This document shows positions 17,180 to 26,484 of a stretch of DNA of 64,000 nt, one piece after another. Origin of the DNA: Arthrobacter bussei (GTDB lineage Bacteria; Actinomycetota; Actinomycetes; Actinomycetales; Micrococcaceae); the NCBI RefSeq assembly GCF_009377195.2, contig NZ_VJXX01000002.1, positions 186,001 to 250,000 on the forward strand, written 5' to 3'. Position 1 is the first letter of the stretch; the number at the start of each line of letters is the position of its first letter. The notes beneath the pieces are model-generated. The model made no database searches. It was not told where the DNA came from and saw only the letters and a program-made list of their open reading frames with translations. A program made the translations under genes and the position numbers.

Positions 17180-18424
17180 CTACCGATCGGCGTCGGCCGC
17201 CCGGTCGAGCCGCTCGGCGATGGCGCCGATCGCCATGGCGACCTCCGCGAAGGAGGTCGACAGGGGCGACAGTCCGAGCCTGATGCCGTTCGGGTTGCGG
17301 TAGTCGGGAATGATGCCGTCCGCCCACAGATCGGGCACCATGGCGGCGAACGCGGGATGGTCGATGGTGATGTGACCGCCGCGCCGGGCGGGATCGCGCG
17401 GTGAGGCGACGACGACGCCGTGCGGCGCGAGCACGGCCTCCACGGCCTCGACGGCGAAAGCCGTGAGCCGCTCCGACTTCGTCCGGACGGCGGGCATGCC
17501 CACATCCTCGAGCAGGTCCAGCATGTCGCGCATGGCGATCATGCCGACGATGGGCGGGGTTCCCGAGACGAGCCTCCGGATCCCGTCCGCCGGTCGGTAC
17601 GCGGCACCCATCGTGAAGGGGTCGGCGCTGCCGAGCCAGCCCGGGATCGGCTGGTCGAGCGTCGCCAGGTGCCGCTCGGCGACGTACGCCCACGCGGGAG
17701 CGCCCGGTCCACCGTTGAGGTACTTGTAGCTGCACCCGGCCGCGAAGTCCACGTCCCAGGCGTCGAGCTCGGCCGGGACGGAGCCGACCGAATGGCTGAG
17801 GTCCCACAGGACCAGCGCGCCGGCGTCGTGGACCACCCGCGTGATGCCCTCGACATCGGCGATGTGGCCGGACCTGTAGGCGACGTGGCTGAGCAGCACC
17901 AGGGCGGTCTGTGGCCCGACGGCGCCCGCGACGTCCACCGTGGTCGCCCCGCCGTCGTAGGCGACGTCGATCCAGCGCACCGTCAGGTTCCGCTCGCGGG
18001 CGATGCCCTCCACGATGAAGCGGTCCGTCGGGAAGTTGTCGCGGTCCACGACGATCTCGGTCCGCTCCGGCCGCGCCGCCACGGCCGCGCGCGCCAGCTT
18101 GTAGAGGAGGACGCTCGTGGAATCGGCGACGATGCACTGTCCCTCGGCGGCACCGAGGGCCACCCGCCCAATCTTGTCGCCCACCTGCTGGGGCAGCTCC
18201 AGCCAGCCCTCGTCCCAGCCCCGGATGAGGCGGCCGCCCCACTGCTCCCCGACGAACGCCGTGAGACTGCCCGGCGTCACGGCGAGGGGACGGCCGAGGG
18301 AGTTGCCGTCGAGGTAGGAGCGGACGGATGCATCCGCCGTTCCCAGGAAGAGTGCGCGGTGACGGGCGAGCGGGTCGGCGGCGTCGAGCTCGGCCGCCCT
18401 GTCGGCGAAGGTGGAGCTGGTCAT
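17180..18424 (-). CDS. kynU: Kynureninase
   Basis: 414 residues, the usual length. It is a fold-type I PLP enzyme with the Schiff-base Lys in CSYKYLNGGPGAPAW. It also has the N-terminal YLDGNSLGRP and DRDNFPTDRF motifs that mark kynureninases, and an Asp in WDLSHSVGSVP for the PLP ring nitrogen. It cleaves L-kynurenine to anthranilate and alanine in tryptophan breakdown. kynA and kynB are not adjacent, so the pathway is split in this genome or only this step is local. The ATG directly precedes the conserved helix. Confidence 0.93.
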   Translation of the reverse strand: MTSSTFADRAAELDAADPLARHRALFLGTADASVRSYLDGNSLGRPLAVTPGSLTAFVGEQWGGRLIRGWDEGWLELPQQVGDKIGRVALGAAEGQCIVADSTSVLLYKLARAAVAARPERTEIVVDRDNFPTDRFIVEGIARERNLTVRWIDVAYDGGATTVDVAGAVGPQTALVLLSHVAYRSGHIADVEGITRVVHDAGALVLWDLSHSVGSVPAELDAWDVDFAAGCSYKYLNGGPGAPAWAYVAERHLATLDQPIPGWLGSADPFTMGAAYRPADGIRRLVSGTPPIVGMIAMRDMLDLLEDVGMPAVRTKSERLTAFAVEAVEAVLAPHGVVVASPRDPARRGGHITIDHPAFAAMVPDLWADGIIPDYRNPNGIRLGLSPLSTSFAEVAMAIGAIAERLDRAADADR

Positions 18425-18474
18425 GGCCCCAGTCTAGGTGGCGGGCCCTGCCGGTCCGCGGACTGCGGAAGTCC

Positions 18475-18506
18475 AGGAGGGCGGCTCCCTGGGGAACCGC
18501 CCTCCT
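18475..18506. terminator. Hairpin after the secreted protease gene
   Basis: A 10-bp inverted repeat AGGAGGGCGG / CCGCCCTCCT with a 12-nt loop, 43 bp past the protease stop codon on the minus strand. Likely its transcription end; there is no long T-run. Confidence 0.7.
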
Positions 18507-18549
18507 GAATACTGCATGGGTACTACGTGGATACTGCGCGGGGGGACGA

Positions 18550-19515
18550 CTACCGGCTGGACGCCGTGCTGTAGGCCGCCTGGATGGAACTGCCGAAGTA
18601 CGGGCCGTACATGACGTTCTTCTGGGTGCTGTAGCCGAAGCTGTTGACGGAGTTCTGCATGCCGCCGGATCCCGAGCCGACGAACCACGGACCGCCCGAG
18701 GAGCCGCCGGTCATGTCGCAGGGGATGCCCTGCGACTGCGTGCCGCCGATGCGATCGGCCGTTGCGGTCCCCGTGCAGCTGTAGAGGCGCTCGCCGTTGA
18801 ACGGCGAGGCGGCAGGGTAGCCGTACGCGGTGTAGTTCAGCCCGCGGGCCATGTTGAAGCCGATGCTCGATGCACCGACCGTCGCCGAGAGGGTCCGGCC
18901 GTTGAGAGTGTTCATGACGGCGAAGGCGCCGTCGTAGTTGATGTCGTTGCGGGAGACCCACTCGCTCGCTGCGACCAGCGAACGCGCGGTGAACTTGCCG
19001 TAGGGCGCCGCACCGTTGTTGTAGGCGGGCACGAAGACGAAGTTCGTGACGAATCCCGTGGCGAGGTCGTGCGTGCAGTGGCCGGCGGTGGCGACGACAC
19101 TCTGGTTGCCGCTCTGCACGGAGTTGCCCGAGCACACGTAGTTCTGGCCGCCCTGGGTGAAGAACACCTTGCCGATGCGCGGTACGGCCGTCTGGGCGAC
19201 GGCGCGGGGTTCGACGACGGGCTGCTTCGGCGCCTTGGCCACCGACTCCTGACCTGCCTTCGGCATGATGGACCGGCCCTCGGCCGCCCACCCGGAATTG
19301 ATCGCGGTGGCTGGCTTGGCGTTCTTCATCCGGTCCGCGGTCCAGTAGGCGTCCAGCGATGCCTGGCTCTCGTTCTGGGCGTGGGACACGACGCCGGCAA
19401 CGCTCGTGTCGGTGGCGGGCGACGGCGCTGCCTGGACCGGACCTGCTGCCATCAGCGCTGATGCCATCAGGGCCGACGCGGCGATCATGCCGGCTTTGAG
19501 ACCTCTAGAGTTCAC
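18550..19515 (-). CDS. Secreted trypsin-like (glutamyl-endopeptidase-like) serine protease
   Basis: 321 residues from a GTG preceded by AGAGGAG. Residues 1-29 are a Sec signal peptide with a predicted cut after VQA. A propeptide-like region of about 80 residues follows. The catalytic triad is clear: His146 in ATAGHC, Asp195 in NYDGAF and Ser273 in GGSSGGP. Cys pairs at 128/147 and near 247/266 fit disulfides of secreted S1 enzymes. It probably degrades extracellular protein after pro-region removal. The far longer open frame upstream is not used. It stands alone between two hairpins and the fatty-acid locus. Confidence 0.9.
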   Translation of the reverse strand: MNSRGLKAGMIAASALMASALMAAGPVQAAPSPATDTSVAGVVSHAQNESQASLDAYWTADRMKNAKPATAINSGWAAEGRSIMPKAGQESVAKAPKQPVVEPRAVAQTAVPRIGKVFFTQGGQNYVCSGNSVQSGNQSVVATAGHCTHDLATGFVTNFVFVPAYNNGAAPYGKFTARSLVAASEWVSRNDINYDGAFAVMNTLNGRTLSATVGASSIGFNMARGLNYTAYGYPAASPFNGERLYSCTGTATADRIGGTQSQGIPCDMTGGSSGGPWFVGSGSGGMQNSVNSFGYSTQKNVMYGPYFGSSIQAAYSTASSR

Positions 19516-19669
19516 GAAACTCCTCTTTCCATCAAGTGGGGCGGCCTTCGGGGGCCGGTCCCTGGAGTCTGCCCCGCGCCCACATGCCCTGCCCAGCCGA
19601 TTCGGTGACTTCGGAAGAATTACCCGTGAAAACCACCGGCTCTCTGGACAGGGCCTGCCCGGCATGGAA

Positions 19670-20587
19670 CTATTCCGCGCGGACCCACCCCGTGAAGTGC
19701 GGCCGGCGGCGCTTCGCATCCCAGCCCACGACGTCGACCCGGGAGCCGGCTGCAGCGACTTCGCCGGTCGGCGAGGCGAAGGAGAGCGCCACCCTGCCGG
19801 GCAGCGGCACGGGCGTGGCGAAGTCGACACGCCACGAGAGCGCACCCGACGGAGCAGGCACGGCTTCGTCGACCATCCGTGCCGCGAGGTACATGCCGTG
19901 GGCGATGGCGCCCTTCATGCCCAGCAGCCGCGCGGAGGGACCGCTGAGGTGGAGGGGGTTCCAGTCCCCCGACACCGCCGCGTACCGCCTCCCCAGGTCG
20001 GCGTCCAGACGCCAGAGTCCCGTCGGGACGGGCGGGACGAAGGCGGGCCGCTCCACGGGCGATCGTTCCGGTGCGCCCACCGCCCGGATACCGCGGGCCA
20101 GGTAGACGGAGCGTCCCGACCACACGCGCTCCCCGTCGACGGCGATCTCCGTCATGAGGTCGACCTGCGTGCCGGCGGGGTGGGGCCTGAGGGCCTCGCT
20201 CCACGCGACGACGTCGAGCGTCTCCGACACGCCGACCTGCCGCTCCTGCCGCACCTCGTTGCTGAGATGCACCATGCCGAGGAGCGGGAGGGGGAAGTCC
20301 GGCCGCGCGAGCACGCTCATGGCCACCGGGAACGCGACGGTGTGCAGGTAGGCGGAGGGCAGCTGGTCCCGGGCCGCGGACCCGAGCAGATGCTGGAAGC
20401 ACGTGATTGCGGGCAGCTCCACGCGCACGCCGCCGACGCGGTGCCGCACGGCGGGCAGGTCCGACGGCGCACCCTTCCGTGCCACCCTGCGGGCGGCCGT
20501 CGTCAGCAGCGCCCGGCGGTACAGCCCGGCGAGGGCGGGGACGGCCTCCAGCTGCACGAGATCGGTCGCACCGTTCTCCTGGCTCAC
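19670..20587 (-). CDS. MaoC-type (R)-hydratase / 3-hydroxyacyl dehydratase (HtdX-like)
   Basis: 305 residues of two hot-dog folds. The C-terminal one has the hydratase 2 signature: GDWNPLHLS supplies the Asp and His, and AIAHGMYLAARM follows. Such proteins hydrate or dehydrate 2-enoyl thioesters. The GTG start overlaps the stop of the FabG4-like gene (GTGA), so translation is coupled. In Mycobacterium tuberculosis htdX, fabG4 and fadA2 are neighbours in this order (established), which supports the call. The frame open for 140 codons upstream is a shadow. Confidence 0.85.
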   Translation of the reverse strand: MSQENGATDLVQLEAVPALAGLYRRALLTTAARRVARKGAPSDLPAVRHRVGGVRVELPAITCFQHLLGSAARDQLPSAYLHTVAFPVAMSVLARPDFPLPLLGMVHLSNEVRQERQVGVSETLDVVAWSEALRPHPAGTQVDLMTEIAVDGERVWSGRSVYLARGIRAVGAPERSPVERPAFVPPVPTGLWRLDADLGRRYAAVSGDWNPLHLSGPSARLLGMKGAIAHGMYLAARMVDEAVPAPSGALSWRVDFATPVPLPGRVALSFASPTGEVAAAGSRVDVVGWDAKRRRPHFTGWVRAE

Positions 20588-21960
20588 GCGCCCACAAGGT
20601 TCTGCCCGCACACACGGAGCACCTGGCCGTTGATGCCGGCAGCGGCGTCGGAGGAGAGGAATGCGACGGTGTCCGCGACGTCGACGGGCAGGCCGCCCTG
20701 CTGCAGGCTGCTGAGGCGCCGGGCGACCTGGCGCGTGAGCGGCGGGATCTTCGCGGTCATGTCGGTCTCGATGAAGCCCGGGGCGACGGCGTTGATGCTG
20801 CGGCCCGTGCCCCCGAACTCGGCCGCCTGCGCCCGGACCATGCCGATCACACCCGCCTTGGACGCGGCGTAGTTGCTCTGCCCGCGGTTGCCGGCGATGC
20901 CGCTCGTCGAGGCCAGGCTCACGATTCGTCCCGTCTCCGAGAAGACCGGGGAGGCGATGAACTGCTCGTTCATCCGCAGCTGCGAGGCGATGTTGACCGC
21001 GATGACGGACTCCCAACGGGACGCGTCCATGTTGGCCAGGAGCTTGTCCCGCGTGATCCCGGCGTTGTGCACCACGATGTCGAGCGTGCCGAAGCGCCGG
21101 CGCACGTGGTCGAGGATCCGCACGGCGGCGTCCGCCGCTGTGATGTCCACCTGCAGCGCCGTCCCGCCGACGCTGTTCGCGACGGCGGCGAGCTGCTCCC
21201 CCGCGGCCGGCACGTCGACGGCGACGACACGCGCTCCGTCACGTGCCAGGACCTCGGCGATCTTGGCCCCGATGCCGCGGGCAGCGCCGGTGACCACGGC
21301 GGTCTTCCCGGCCAGGGGCTGGTCCGCGACGCCCTCCCCCGAGGCAGCGGTCGCGGCGGCGAGGTCGGTGATGCTTCCCGACGGAGTGGAAGCCACCTCG
21401 ACGAACTGGCCGTCGACATAGGCGCTGCGACCCGAGAGGAAGAAGCGCAGGGCTCCGAGCGTCGTCGGATCCGTCGTGGTGGCGTCCCCGCGCAGGATGA
21501 TGCCGTTCGCCGTCGCCCCGCCCCGCAGTTCGTGCGCGACCGAGCGGAGGGCGCCGTCGATCCCCTGGCGGGCAGCCGCCTGCGCGGGTCCGGAGGCGTC
21601 GGCGGCCGAGCGGAGGACGCCGATCACGCGTCCGCCCGGTACCAGCAGCTTGACGGCGTGCCCGAGTTCGAGCATCGGGGCGGCGAGGTCGGCGGGCTCG
21701 GTCGCTGCCTCCAGGACGACGACGGCGGCGCTCAGCTTCTCGCCGGGCAGGACGTGGCGCCGCACCTCGACGTCCCAGCCGAGCAGCACGTCGGCGAGCG
21801 CGTCCGCCCCCGCACCCGCGCCGGCGACCAGGACGGGGTGCGGCGCGAGCACCTCACCGGGCGTCCAGCGCCGCAGCACGGAGGGCCGGGGAAGACCGAG
21901 CGCCTTGGCGATCTTCGCGGGCAGGGGCGTGTTGACGAGGTCCAGGTACGCGTCGGCCAT
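20584..21960 (-). CDS. High-molecular-weight 3-oxoacyl-ACP/CoA reductase (FabG4-like)
   Basis: 458 residues, twice the size of ordinary FabG. The N-terminal half is a flavodoxin-like non-catalytic domain. The C-terminal half is a complete SDR: NAD(P) site TGAARGIG, NAGITRDKLL, active-site Ser in LASTSG and YAASK. M. tuberculosis FabG4 (454 residues) has this same build. It reduces 3-oxoacyl thioesters with NAD(H). Its ATG overlaps the thiolase stop as TGATG. It works with the hydratase and thiolase on both sides in fatty-acid turnover or elongation. Confidence 0.9.
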   Translation of the reverse strand: MADAYLDLVNTPLPAKIAKALGLPRPSVLRRWTPGEVLAPHPVLVAGAGAGADALADVLLGWDVEVRRHVLPGEKLSAAVVVLEAATEPADLAAPMLELGHAVKLLVPGGRVIGVLRSAADASGPAQAAARQGIDGALRSVAHELRGGATANGIILRGDATTTDPTTLGALRFFLSGRSAYVDGQFVEVASTPSGSITDLAAATAASGEGVADQPLAGKTAVVTGAARGIGAKIAEVLARDGARVVAVDVPAAGEQLAAVANSVGGTALQVDITAADAAVRILDHVRRRFGTLDIVVHNAGITRDKLLANMDASRWESVIAVNIASQLRMNEQFIASPVFSETGRIVSLASTSGIAGNRGQSNYAASKAGVIGMVRAQAAEFGGTGRSINAVAPGFIETDMTAKIPPLTRQVARRLSSLQQGGLPVDVADTVAFLSSDAAAGINGQVLRVCGQNLVGA

Positions 21961-23276
21961 CAGTTCCTCGCCTCGAGGATCGCGACGACGCCCTGGCCAC
22001 CCGCGGCGCACACGGAGATGAGTCCTCGTCCGCCCTGCTCCGAGAGGGTCTTGGCGAGGGATGCGACGATGCGGCCGCCGGTCGCGGCGAAGGGGTGCCC
22101 GGCAGCGAGCGAGGACCCGTTGACGTTGAGCTTCGAGCGGTCGATGCTGCCGAGCGCGCCGTCCAGGCCGAGGACACGCCTGCAGTACTCCTCGTCCTCC
22201 CAGGCCGCGAGCGAGCTGAGGACCGTCCCGGCGAACGCCTCGTGGATCTCGAAGAAGTCGAAGTCCGCGAAGGTGAGGCCGTTGCGCTTCAGCAGGCGTG
22301 GCAGCGCGTGGACCGGCGCCATCAGCAGGCCCTCGTCGCCCTGCACGAAGTCCACCGCGGCCGCCTCGGCGTCGACGACGTTCGCGAGCATGGGCAGGTT
22401 GTTGGCACGCGCGTAGTCCTCGCTGCCGAGCAGCACGACGGCGGCTCCGTCGGTCAGCGGCGTGGAGTTGCCGGCCGTCATGGTCGCCGGGCTGTCGAGG
22501 CCCTTGCCGAAGACGGGCTTGAGCGTTGCGAGCTTCTCCGGCGAGGTGTCGGCGCGGAGGTTCGCGTCGCGCACCAGTCCACGGTAGGGCGTCAGGAGAT
22601 CGGCGAAGAACCCCCGGTCGTAGGCTGCCGCGAGGTTCTGGTGGCTGCGGTAGGCGAGCTCGTCCTGGGCCTCACGGGTGATCTGCCAGGCGGCCGTGGT
22701 GATGGCCTGGTGCTCCCCCATGGACAACCCGGTTCGGGGTTCACCCGTGCCCGGTGCGTTGGGCGAGAGGTCCTTCGGCCGGAGCGTGCTGAGGATGCGG
22801 ATCTTCTGCTGGGTCGTTTTGGCGCGGGAGAGGTCCAGGAGGACGCGGCGCAGCCCCTCGCTGACGGCGATCGGGGCGTCGGACGCCGAGTCGACGCCGC
22901 CGGCGATCCCCGACTCGATCTGGCCGAGCCTGATCTTGTTGGACAGCCCCACCACGGTCTCGAGTCCGGTGGCGCACGCCTGCTGCAGGTCGTAGGCGGG
23001 AGTCTCCGGCGAGAGTGCCGATCCGAGTACTGCTTCGCGGGTCAGGTTGAAGTCGCGGGAGTGCTTCAGGACGGCGCCCGCGGCGACCTCGCCGATGCGC
23101 TCGCCCTGCAGGCCGAAGCGTGCCACGAGCCCGTCGAGCGCGGCGATGAGCATGTCGCGGTTGGACGAGTAGGCGTAGGCTCCGCCGGCGCGGGCGAAGG
23201 GGATGCGGTTGCCGCCGATGACGACTGCCGTGCGGGGTGACTGGGCAGCGTTCTGCGCCCCGGCCTGATTAGCCAT
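21960..23276 (-). CDS. Acetyl-CoA C-acetyltransferase (thiolase, FadA2-like)
   Basis: 438 residues. The nucleophile Cys is in QQACATGLET, the second active-site His in AAGHPFAATGGR and the second Cys in SVCAAGGQG, all needed for thiolase chemistry. The ATG is preceded by AGGAG with 7-nt spacing; a longer frame runs into the TetR operator and is rejected. It cleaves 3-oxoacyl-CoA or condenses acetyl-CoA. First gene of thiolase-FabG4-MaoC. Its promoter shares the 31-bp dyad with the divergent TetR gene, so it is probably derepressed by an acyl-CoA ligand. Confidence 0.92.
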   Translation of the reverse strand: MANQAGAQNAAQSPRTAVVIGGNRIPFARAGGAYAYSSNRDMLIAALDGLVARFGLQGERIGEVAAGAVLKHSRDFNLTREAVLGSALSPETPAYDLQQACATGLETVVGLSNKIRLGQIESGIAGGVDSASDAPIAVSEGLRRVLLDLSRAKTTQQKIRILSTLRPKDLSPNAPGTGEPRTGLSMGEHQAITTAAWQITREAQDELAYRSHQNLAAAYDRGFFADLLTPYRGLVRDANLRADTSPEKLATLKPVFGKGLDSPATMTAGNSTPLTDGAAVVLLGSEDYARANNLPMLANVVDAEAAAVDFVQGDEGLLMAPVHALPRLLKRNGLTFADFDFFEIHEAFAGTVLSSLAAWEDEEYCRRVLGLDGALGSIDRSKLNVNGSSLAAGHPFAATGGRIVASLAKTLSEQGGRGLISVCAAGGQGVVAILEARN

Positions 23277-23309
23277 GGAAGGACTCCTGGTGCGAGGGGG
23301 TGAGTTACC

Positions 23310-23340
23310 GATACCTAGCGTACCTGATACGCTGAGTATC
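23310..23340. promoter_or_regulatory. 31-bp dyad operator between the thiolase and TetR genes
   Basis: The arms GATACCTAGCGTA and TACGCTGAGTATC are inverted with 11 of 13 positions matching, around spacer CCTGA. The right arm abuts the TetR ATG. A TACGCT in it sits 7 nt before that ATG, a good -10 for a leaderless mRNA; the mirrored TACGCT could serve the thiolase promoter. One bound repressor would block both directions. Confidence 0.75.
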
Positions 23341-24162
23341 ATGAAGCTCGCCGCCGCCCGGAAGGGTGCCTCCCGTCAGGCGTCCGCCGAGGCGCCGACC
23401 GCCCCGGACGGGCGGTCGAGCCGCTGGGAGGAACACCGCGCAGCCCGGCGACGCGAACTCATCAAGACGGCCCGGCGGGCCATCGACTCGCTCGGTGCCG
23501 GAGCCTCCATGGAGGACATCGCCGCTGCCGCGGACACGTCGAAGTCCGTGTACTACCGCTACTTCGGGGACAAGACGGGCCTTCAGCGGGCCGTCGCGGA
23601 GGTGGTCATCGGGCAGATGCAGCAGAAGGTCATCGACGCGGCGAGGGCCGCCGCGACCCCGCGCGAAGGCCTCCACTCCATGGTCCTCGCCTACCTCCAG
23701 ATGGCCAGGACCTCCCCCAACGTCTACGCCTTCGTGACGAGGGTGGGAATCGCGGATTCGGGAGCGCACGACGACGGCGCGCAGGACACCCTCGCCCACT
23801 TCCTCGCAGCCGTCACCGACATGGTGTCCCGGCCCATGCGCGCGTACCTGCTCTCCCCCGACCGCCCGAGCGGTCCCGACGATTCCGCACCCGAGTACTG
23901 GCCGGCCGCGGCCATCGGCATGGTGCGCGCAGCAGGTGAGCACTGGCTCTCCACCCCGGACGGTCCGGACAAACCGACCGAGGAGCAGATGGCCCACCAC
24001 ATCACGGGCTGGCTCTTCGACGGCATCGCCCGGTACGAAGCCCTCACGCAGGCGGCTTCCCCCGGCCGCCGGATCCCGCCCCGCTCCCCTGACGCTCCCT
24101 CCCCACCCCCGGTCCCACCGACGCGTTCACCCACCCGCCGACCAGCGAAGGACACACCATGA
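23341..24162 (+). CDS. TetR-family regulator of the fatty-acid locus
   Basis: 273 residues. After a basic Ala-rich start comes the helix-turn-helix (RRRELIKTARRAIDSLG, then MEDIAAAADTSKSVYYRYF). The C-terminal domain has the acyl-binding TetR look, and the last 45 residues are Pro/Arg-rich and probably disordered. The ATG lies directly at the edge of the operator, with no ribosome-binding site and a -10 box 7 nt upstream, so the mRNA is probably leaderless. It overlaps the next gene by ATGA, forming a two-gene operon. Inferred role: repression of both arms of the locus. Confidence 0.88.
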   Translation: MKLAAARKGASRQASAEAPTAPDGRSSRWEEHRAARRRELIKTARRAIDSLGAGASMEDIAAAADTSKSVYYRYFGDKTGLQRAVAEVVIGQMQQKVIDAARAAATPREGLHSMVLAYLQMARTSPNVYAFVTRVGIADSGAHDDGAQDTLAHFLAAVTDMVSRPMRAYLLSPDRPSGPDDSAPEYWPAAAIGMVRAAGEHWLSTPDGPDKPTEEQMAHHITGWLFDGIARYEALTQAASPGRRIPPRSPDAPSPPPVPPTRSPTRRPAKDTP

Positions 24163-26279
24163 CGCAGACCATCTCCCGGCCGCAGCAGATCCCCGCCACG
24201 GTCGACATCCGTGACGACGAGCGAGCCACGGTGGACACCGCGGAACTCGGCGACCTGCTCCTCGGCAAGTGGGCGGACGTACGCCGCGTCGCCCGTGAGC
24301 TCGCCGGACGCCCCGAGGTCCACAAGATCGAGGGCCTGACGCACCACGACCACCGGCTGCGCTGCTTCGACCAGCTGCACTACCTGGTGCAGCAGCAGGC
24401 CGTGCACCGCGCCTTCCCGGTCGCGTTCGGCGGGAACGACGACCACGGCGGGAACATCGCCGGCTTCGAGGAGCTCGTCGTCGCCGACCCGTCGCTGCAG
24501 ATCAAGGCCGGCGTGCAGTGGGGCCTCTTCGGCTCCGCCGTCATGCACCTCGGGACGCAGAACCACCACGAGGCGTGGCTCCCCGGCATCATGAACATGG
24601 AGATCCCGGGCTGCTTCGCGATGACGGAGACCGGACACGGCAGCGACGTGGCGAGCATCGCCACCACCGCGACCTTCGACGCCGCGACGGACGAGTTCGT
24701 CATCAACACCCCGTTCCGGGCCGCCTGGAAGGACTACATCGGCAACGGAGCCATCGACGGGCGTGCCGCCGTCGTGTTCGCCCAGCTCATCACCAACGGC
24801 GTCAACCACGGCGTGCACGGCCTCTACGTCGAGCTGCGCACCGAGGACGGCTCCTTCAAGCCCGGTGTGGGTGGCGAGGACGACGGCATCAAGGGTGGCC
24901 TGAACGGGATCGACAACGGGCGGCTGCACTTCACCGACGTGCGGGTGCCGCGCACCAATCTGCTGAACCGCTACGGGGACGTCGCCGAGGACGGCACGTA
25001 CACCTCCCCCATCGCCTCGCCCGGTCGCCGGTTCTTCACCATGCTCGGGACGCTGGTGCAGGGCCGTGTCTCGCTGGACGGTGCCGCCGTCGCAGCAAGC
25101 AAGCTCGCGCTCACCGCAGCCGTCACGTACTCCACCCAGCGACGCCAGTTCAACGCCTCGTCGGACCTCAAGGAAGAGGTGCTCATGGACTACCAGCGGC
25201 ACCAGCGCCGCCTGCTCCCCCGCCTCGCGGCGACCTACGCCGCCTCCTTCGCCCACGAGGAACTCCTCGAGAAGTTCGACGACGTCTTCTCCGGCGCGCA
25301 CGACACGGACGAGGACCGGCAGGACCTCGAGACCCTCGCCGCAGCCCTCAAGCCCCTGTCCACGTGGCTCGCCCTCGACACCCTGCAGGAATGCCGCGAG
25401 GCGACCGGCGGGCAGGGCTTCCTGATCGAGAACCGCTTCGCGTCGCTGCGCGCCGACCTCGACGTGTACGTGACGTTCGAAGGTGACAACACGGTGCTCC
25501 TGCAGCTCGTGGCCAAGCGCCTGCTGACGGACTACGCCAAGGAGTTCAAGGGTGTCGACTTCGGGGTGCTCGCCCGCTACGCCGTGTCCCAGGCCGCGGG
25601 CAGGACCCTGCACCGCTCCGGGCTGCGCCGGGTCGCGCAGACCGTGGCCGATTCGGGGTCCGGCAAGAAGTCGGCGATCGCGCTGCGCGACGAGGCCACC
25701 CAGCACGAGCTGCTCTCGGACCGGGTGCAGACCCGTGTCGCCGAGCTCGCCGGCGCACTGCGCGGAGCCAGGGGCATGTCCCAGGAGAAGTCCGCCGCAC
25801 TCTTCAACCAGCACCAGAACGAGCTCATCGAGGTGGCCCACGCCCACGCCGAACTGCTCCAGTGGGAAGCCTTCACGCGGGGCCTGAAGGAGATCGAGGA
25901 TCCAGGGACGCGGGAGGTCCTCACGCGTCTCCGTGATCTCTTCGGTCTGTGCCTCATCGAGAAGGACCTCGCCTGGTTCCTGATGAACGGCCGGCTCTCC
26001 TCGCAGCGTGCCCGCACGCTGGACGGGTACATCAACCGGCTCCTGGCCAAGATCCGCCCGCATGCCCTGGACCTCGTCGAGGCGTTCGGCTACGGGCAGG
26101 AGCACCTCCGGTCGGAGATCGCGACGGGCGTCGAGGATCGCCGTCAGGAGGAGGCGGCCGAGTACATGCGCCGCCGTCGGGCCGGCGGCGATGCGCCGAT
26201 CGACGAGAAGACCCTCCTCGCGCGCGCAGCGAAGGACAAGAAGGCGAAGAAGGCGAAGAAGGCCGCCCGCGCCAAGTAG
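24159..26279 (+). CDS. Acyl-CoA oxidase / long acyl-CoA dehydrogenase-like flavoprotein
   Basis: 706 residues, longer than the usual 380-residue acyl-CoA dehydrogenase. The segment IPGCFAMTETGHGSDVASIATT and the LAQLITNG...GLHG-type strand match acyl-CoA oxidases and the long FadE branch. ATGGQGFLIENR and YVTFEGDNTVLLQ are the FAD and catalytic regions. The C-terminal 200 residues are a helical oxidase-like domain ending in a Lys/Ala-rich tail. It introduces the 2,3-double bond into acyl-CoA. Coupled to the TetR gene by ATGA. In M. tuberculosis fadE5 lies at this place; whether this one passes electrons to O2 or to a flavoprotein is not decided by sequence. Confidence 0.88.
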   Translation: MTQTISRPQQIPATVDIRDDERATVDTAELGDLLLGKWADVRRVARELAGRPEVHKIEGLTHHDHRLRCFDQLHYLVQQQAVHRAFPVAFGGNDDHGGNIAGFEELVVADPSLQIKAGVQWGLFGSAVMHLGTQNHHEAWLPGIMNMEIPGCFAMTETGHGSDVASIATTATFDAATDEFVINTPFRAAWKDYIGNGAIDGRAAVVFAQLITNGVNHGVHGLYVELRTEDGSFKPGVGGEDDGIKGGLNGIDNGRLHFTDVRVPRTNLLNRYGDVAEDGTYTSPIASPGRRFFTMLGTLVQGRVSLDGAAVAASKLALTAAVTYSTQRRQFNASSDLKEEVLMDYQRHQRRLLPRLAATYAASFAHEELLEKFDDVFSGAHDTDEDRQDLETLAAALKPLSTWLALDTLQECREATGGQGFLIENRFASLRADLDVYVTFEGDNTVLLQLVAKRLLTDYAKEFKGVDFGVLARYAVSQAAGRTLHRSGLRRVAQTVADSGSGKKSAIALRDEATQHELLSDRVQTRVAELAGALRGARGMSQEKSAALFNQHQNELIEVAHAHAELLQWEAFTRGLKEIEDPGTREVLTRLRDLFGLCLIEKDLAWFLMNGRLSSQRARTLDGYINRLLAKIRPHALDLVEAFGYGQEHLRSEIATGVEDRRQEEAAEYMRRRRAGGDAPIDEKTLLARAAKDKKAKKAKKAARAK

Positions 26280-26484
26280 TCGGCGTCGGCGCTGGGCCGG
26301 GCTGAATCAGCTTGGGGAGCCGGGCTGATCCAGCCCAGGGAGCCGGGCGACGGGGTGGTGCAGGTCGGCGACGCAGAGGGAACCGCCGAGACGGGTGAGC
26401 AGCGTCATCGCCTCCCAGGACAGGCCCGGGCTCGAACGATCCCCACCGGTGACCGCGCAGGCAGCGATCACCGGGCCGCGCCGG

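Noticed and set aside
23724..26105. A 793-residue open frame on the minus strand, and similar long frames antisense to the ATP-grasp operon, pepN and tkt
   Set aside because: They are mirror frames of real genes in GC-rich DNA. They lack domains and start sites, and the opposite strand carries clear families.
26307..26471. A 54-codon minus-strand frame (VIAACAVTGGD...) just after glgA
   Set aside because: It has a coherent look but no ribosome site and no known family. The gap also holds a small GGGCTG-ATC-CAGCCC hairpin. Not enough to call a gene.
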